Of a stretch of DNA of 64,000 nt, positions 61,201 through 64,000 are shown one piece after another. Positions within the stretch are counted from its first letter, which is position 1, and each line of letters begins with the position of its first letter. Position numbers and translations under genes: made by a program. The stretch comes from Smallanthus sonchifolius (lineage: Eukaryota > Streptophyta > Magnoliopsida > Asterales > Asteraceae), in contig CM042044.1 in assembly GCA_023525975.1 (NCBI GenBank), positions 13,502,501-13,566,500 on the forward strand, read 5' to 3'. The notes beneath the pieces are model-generated. The model worked only from the letters and a program-made list of their open reading frames with translations, searched no databases and was not told the origin of the DNA.

Positions 61201-64000
61201 GAGATTTTACGATTCTACTCATCTACGTGCTACAAGAGTCTACTACATCGAGGACACGTTCCTAGGCTTTAAGCCTAATCCACCACTAAACTCTCGTCAA
61301 GAATATTTGAGTTCTAGACAATGTATGAGAACTTGTGCGGACCGGAAGGGTGGATACCTGTATTCTGGGAAATTCTGTCAAGGAAAGCATTTCGTACAAA
61401 TCCAAATCAACCGATGGACCCGTATGCTTTCCTGGGAATTCTTGGGATGAGTATCCACTTATAGGAATGCATGACTTCTCTAAACATTAGTGAGCTTAGA
61501 TCTCTCTTGATATGTCAAAGTACTTACTTAGTGATATGCACTAAAGGAGTACCATCTCAAGTACTATACACTTCATAAATTCGTGATTCAAAAACTTTCC
61601 TCTGTAACCTTTACTCTGTGATTCTTATGTTCCGTCTTTTCAAGGATTGTCACATGACAGCATGCTTACTCGTCATGACCTGAAGGAGTTACCTTCAAGG
61701 AGAAATTCTTACGAGATTACACTTAAAAAAACTACATACATAAACTTATAGATACTACCCAATAAACTTCGTGATCGTTGTAATACAACCCTTAAAACTA
61801 TGTATTACTCTACAAATTCTCCTATAAACTTCATTATTTTATGAACATCACACCTAAGGGGAAACCCTTGTGTCTCATTTCATTTTTCGTCACTCAAGCA
61901 AACTTCATTATATGACTAACTCAAAACTTTGTTACACTTTTATATATCTCAAAACCTTCATACGTCCTTAAAACTTACACATCACCGTTTCTTGTAAACA
62001 AAACTTAACGTCTTTTAAACCTAATGTACATTAACAAAGGGATTAGTAACCTGATCGTTTTCCCGCAAGAGAAGAAGCCTACCATAGAATAAACAAGCTC
62101 CACGTTTAAGACTCTAAACCCATAGTGAACCTTGACATAGTACTATAAACCCAAACATCGGTGACAACAACTGAGAAAAGTTGTAGGCACATGAGGAAGT
62201 TCTGGCTAGGGAAATAGGGTACATAAGTGAGTCCTTGTGACCCACCCCTTCTTCCGGGAATTCTCTTCGTTAGCCCACCAACTTCAAGCCAAAAGCCATT
62301 TTTTTATATTACTGTGATGACTCAGTATTATGAATAAAAACCTTTTTGAACGTATTAAATCAACTCGCTTACACACCTTAATTTTTCCGTTTAAATCGCA
62401 TTATGTAAGGGCTAGAAGTCCCAATTTTGAAACATTTAATGAAAGTTATCTTGAAATTTATCTTGTTATCACTTACTAGTTTGACTTTCCTTCTAGCACT
62501 ACAAACTTAACACTTCTTACCCAAACACTTCCGTCAAGAGTAGCTCACGTTAGTACTTGAGATAATTAACAACATTGCATTAAAAATCCTAAGTGACACA
62601 CGCATACTTGAAGAATAAACTTTGAACAAACCTTCTAATTCGTAAGCACTCTTTTAAAACAACACGAATTACGAACCATTGCTATAATCAACTATGATCC
62701 CTACCCCTTATATAGACTTAACGCTTCTAAACTTGACCAACTTTTCGTTTGACAATCATACATACCTTTTCATAAGACTTACTTATACTATTTATCAATG
62801 TCCAACTCGTCATTTTTAAACATCTTAATTACACTCTATATAAAAAAAAACTATACCTGCTGTTGTGAAACAAGATAAATCATTTGTAAACACACTATCA
62901 TAAATGTTATCGAAACTTTTCCCGTTACCCTATGCTTGGAGACTTTCCTCATTCAAATCTTGTCACATAAAAGACTTACTATAAATCACAACGGGGACTA
63001 AAAGCTTAAATACACGTTGCTAAAACATTAAACTTTGTATACATCACTATAAGGTCGGAGACTTTTGAGTCATGTAAAACTTGTACAAATATTCAATCCC
63101 GCATTCTTAAAACTAAACATGATCAATAAAGGATCATGTAAAGCTTAATACTGAAACTTGAAACTCAACTGACTTATCCTATTTTCAAACTTATACTTGG
63201 ATTCTTAGTCTTGAAAACTTGGTGTGTCCATCCTAACCAAACCCTATAAGACTTGATAAACGTACATTCCATATATACGAGAAAACTTCACTCTTGATAC
63301 TAGACACTAGCAGGAAGGAGGACATTACTCTCTTTAGCAGAATACATCCCCTGACTCCTATCTAAACCAAACATCGGGATCCACTAATCTTCTTGACAAC
63401 TCGAATCTTCTGTGAGAAAGCGTATAACGGTTAATCCTGTTCCAAACGCTGTCCCATACCTCTCTTAAACACTAGAGTATTTAGATAACCACTTTATACT
63501 CGAAACGTAATCGTATACTTCTATACACTGAAGCTAAACTAAGAGACTTTAAGCTATTCTATGTTTGACGTATTCTTGTTCAAACACAATTTAAACTATT
63601 CTATGTTTGACGTATTCTTGTTCAAACACAATTTAAACTATTCTATGTTTGACGTATTCTTGTTCAAACACAATTTAAACTATTCTATGTTTGACATTTT
63701 CTTGATCAAACACAATTTAAACTATTCTATGTTCGACGTATTCTTGTACAAACACAATTTAAACTATTCTATGTTTGACGTATTCTTGTTCGAACACAAT
63801 TTAAACTATCCTATGTTTGACGTATTCTTGATCAAACACAATTTAAACTATTCTATGTTGACGTATTCTTGTTCAAACACAGTTTGAGCTACCCCATGTT
63901 TGACGTATTCTTGTTCAAACATGATGAACATATGAGACTTTAAGCTACTCCATGTTTGACGTATTCTTGTTCAAACATGATGAACGTATGAGACTTTAAA
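58135..64000 (+). mobile_element. Large LTR element, second copy, cut by window end
   Basis: The 5' LTR is 58135-61049, with the primer site at 61053-61064 and the internal region after it. The AT run near 58,232 is two bases shorter than in copy 1. Hairpin array F begins at about 63,557 and is still running at the last base. Confidence 0.9.
63557..64000. repeat. Hairpin array F, second copy, partial
   Basis: Eight 42-bp units and the first 56-bp units. Compared with copy 1, unit 4 reads TGACATTTTC for TGACATATTC and unit 6 has TATGTTTGA for TGTGTTTGA. Confidence 0.88.

Larger units (their letters stand above)
49473..64000 (+). repeat. Second copy of 25,679-40,209 (direct duplication)
   Basis: Over 14.5 kb is repeated in the same order and orientation at an offset of 23,791-23,794 bp. 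I noticed on the order of twenty substitutions by eye, plus length changes in poly-C and AT runs. The copy starts with TACAAAAAAGGCC, lacking only the first six bases (CACTAC) of the CACTA end, and continues past the window edge. If the unit is 25,679-49,472, this is a head-to-tail tandem duplication. An assembly artefact cannot be excluded. Confidence 0.95.

Overview
This window is nuclear DNA from a flowering plant, most likely a eudicot and plausibly Asteraceae. The genes have plant introns, there are decayed plastid fragments, and the retroelement families resemble those I associate with composites. About 90% is repeats. Only two host genes look intact: a BCS1-type AAA-ATPase (+ strand, exons 2441-3412 and 5894-6253) and a linker histone H1 (- strand, exons 19190-19363 and 18417-19058).

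Layout. 1-6.3 kb: a MULE-type MITE, then the AAA-ATPase, whose single 2.48 kb intron has collected several small DNA transposons and a possible SINE. 6.3-16 kb: old retroelement debris, including a broken copia-like reading frame joined to an ARID DNA-binding domain (7966-9310), a hAT-type MITE, a SINE with a perfect 16-bp target duplication, plastid-derived pieces of ycf1, rps2 and rpoC2 (about 11.6-13.4 kb), and a Ty3/gypsy RNase H-integrase remnant. 16-21 kb: AT-rich DNA around the H1 gene. 21.3-22.5 kb: a hAT fragment, a 173-bp-arm foldback and a cluster of short palindromes.

22.98-47.55 kb was once one array of a degenerate ~139-bp satellite, now split by nested insertions. They are an unidentified element (23.65-25.33 kb), a CACTA element carrying exons of methylcrotonoyl-CoA carboxylase beta (25,673-28,343), a solo LTR with a second solo LTR inside it (29,277-33,781), and a 12.2 kb non-coding LTR retrotransposon (34,342-46,530). 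The 3' LTR of the last one holds a Helitron-like insert with F-box/LRR exons. A LINE remnant follows at 48.6-49.2 kb.

From 49,473 to the window end the sequence is a near-identical direct copy of 25,679-40,209. This fits a head-to-tail duplication of a 23.79 kb unit that starts 6 bp inside the CACTA terminal repeat. It is either very recent or an assembly artefact.

The most unusual theme is that many unrelated repeats here carry their own array of short palindromes or hairpins at regular spacing, each with a different sequence. In the large LTR element the hairpin arm has changed on both sides in at least one unit so that pairing is kept. For hAT and CACTA ends such arrays are expected as transposase binding sites. 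For the LTR elements I know of no explanation.
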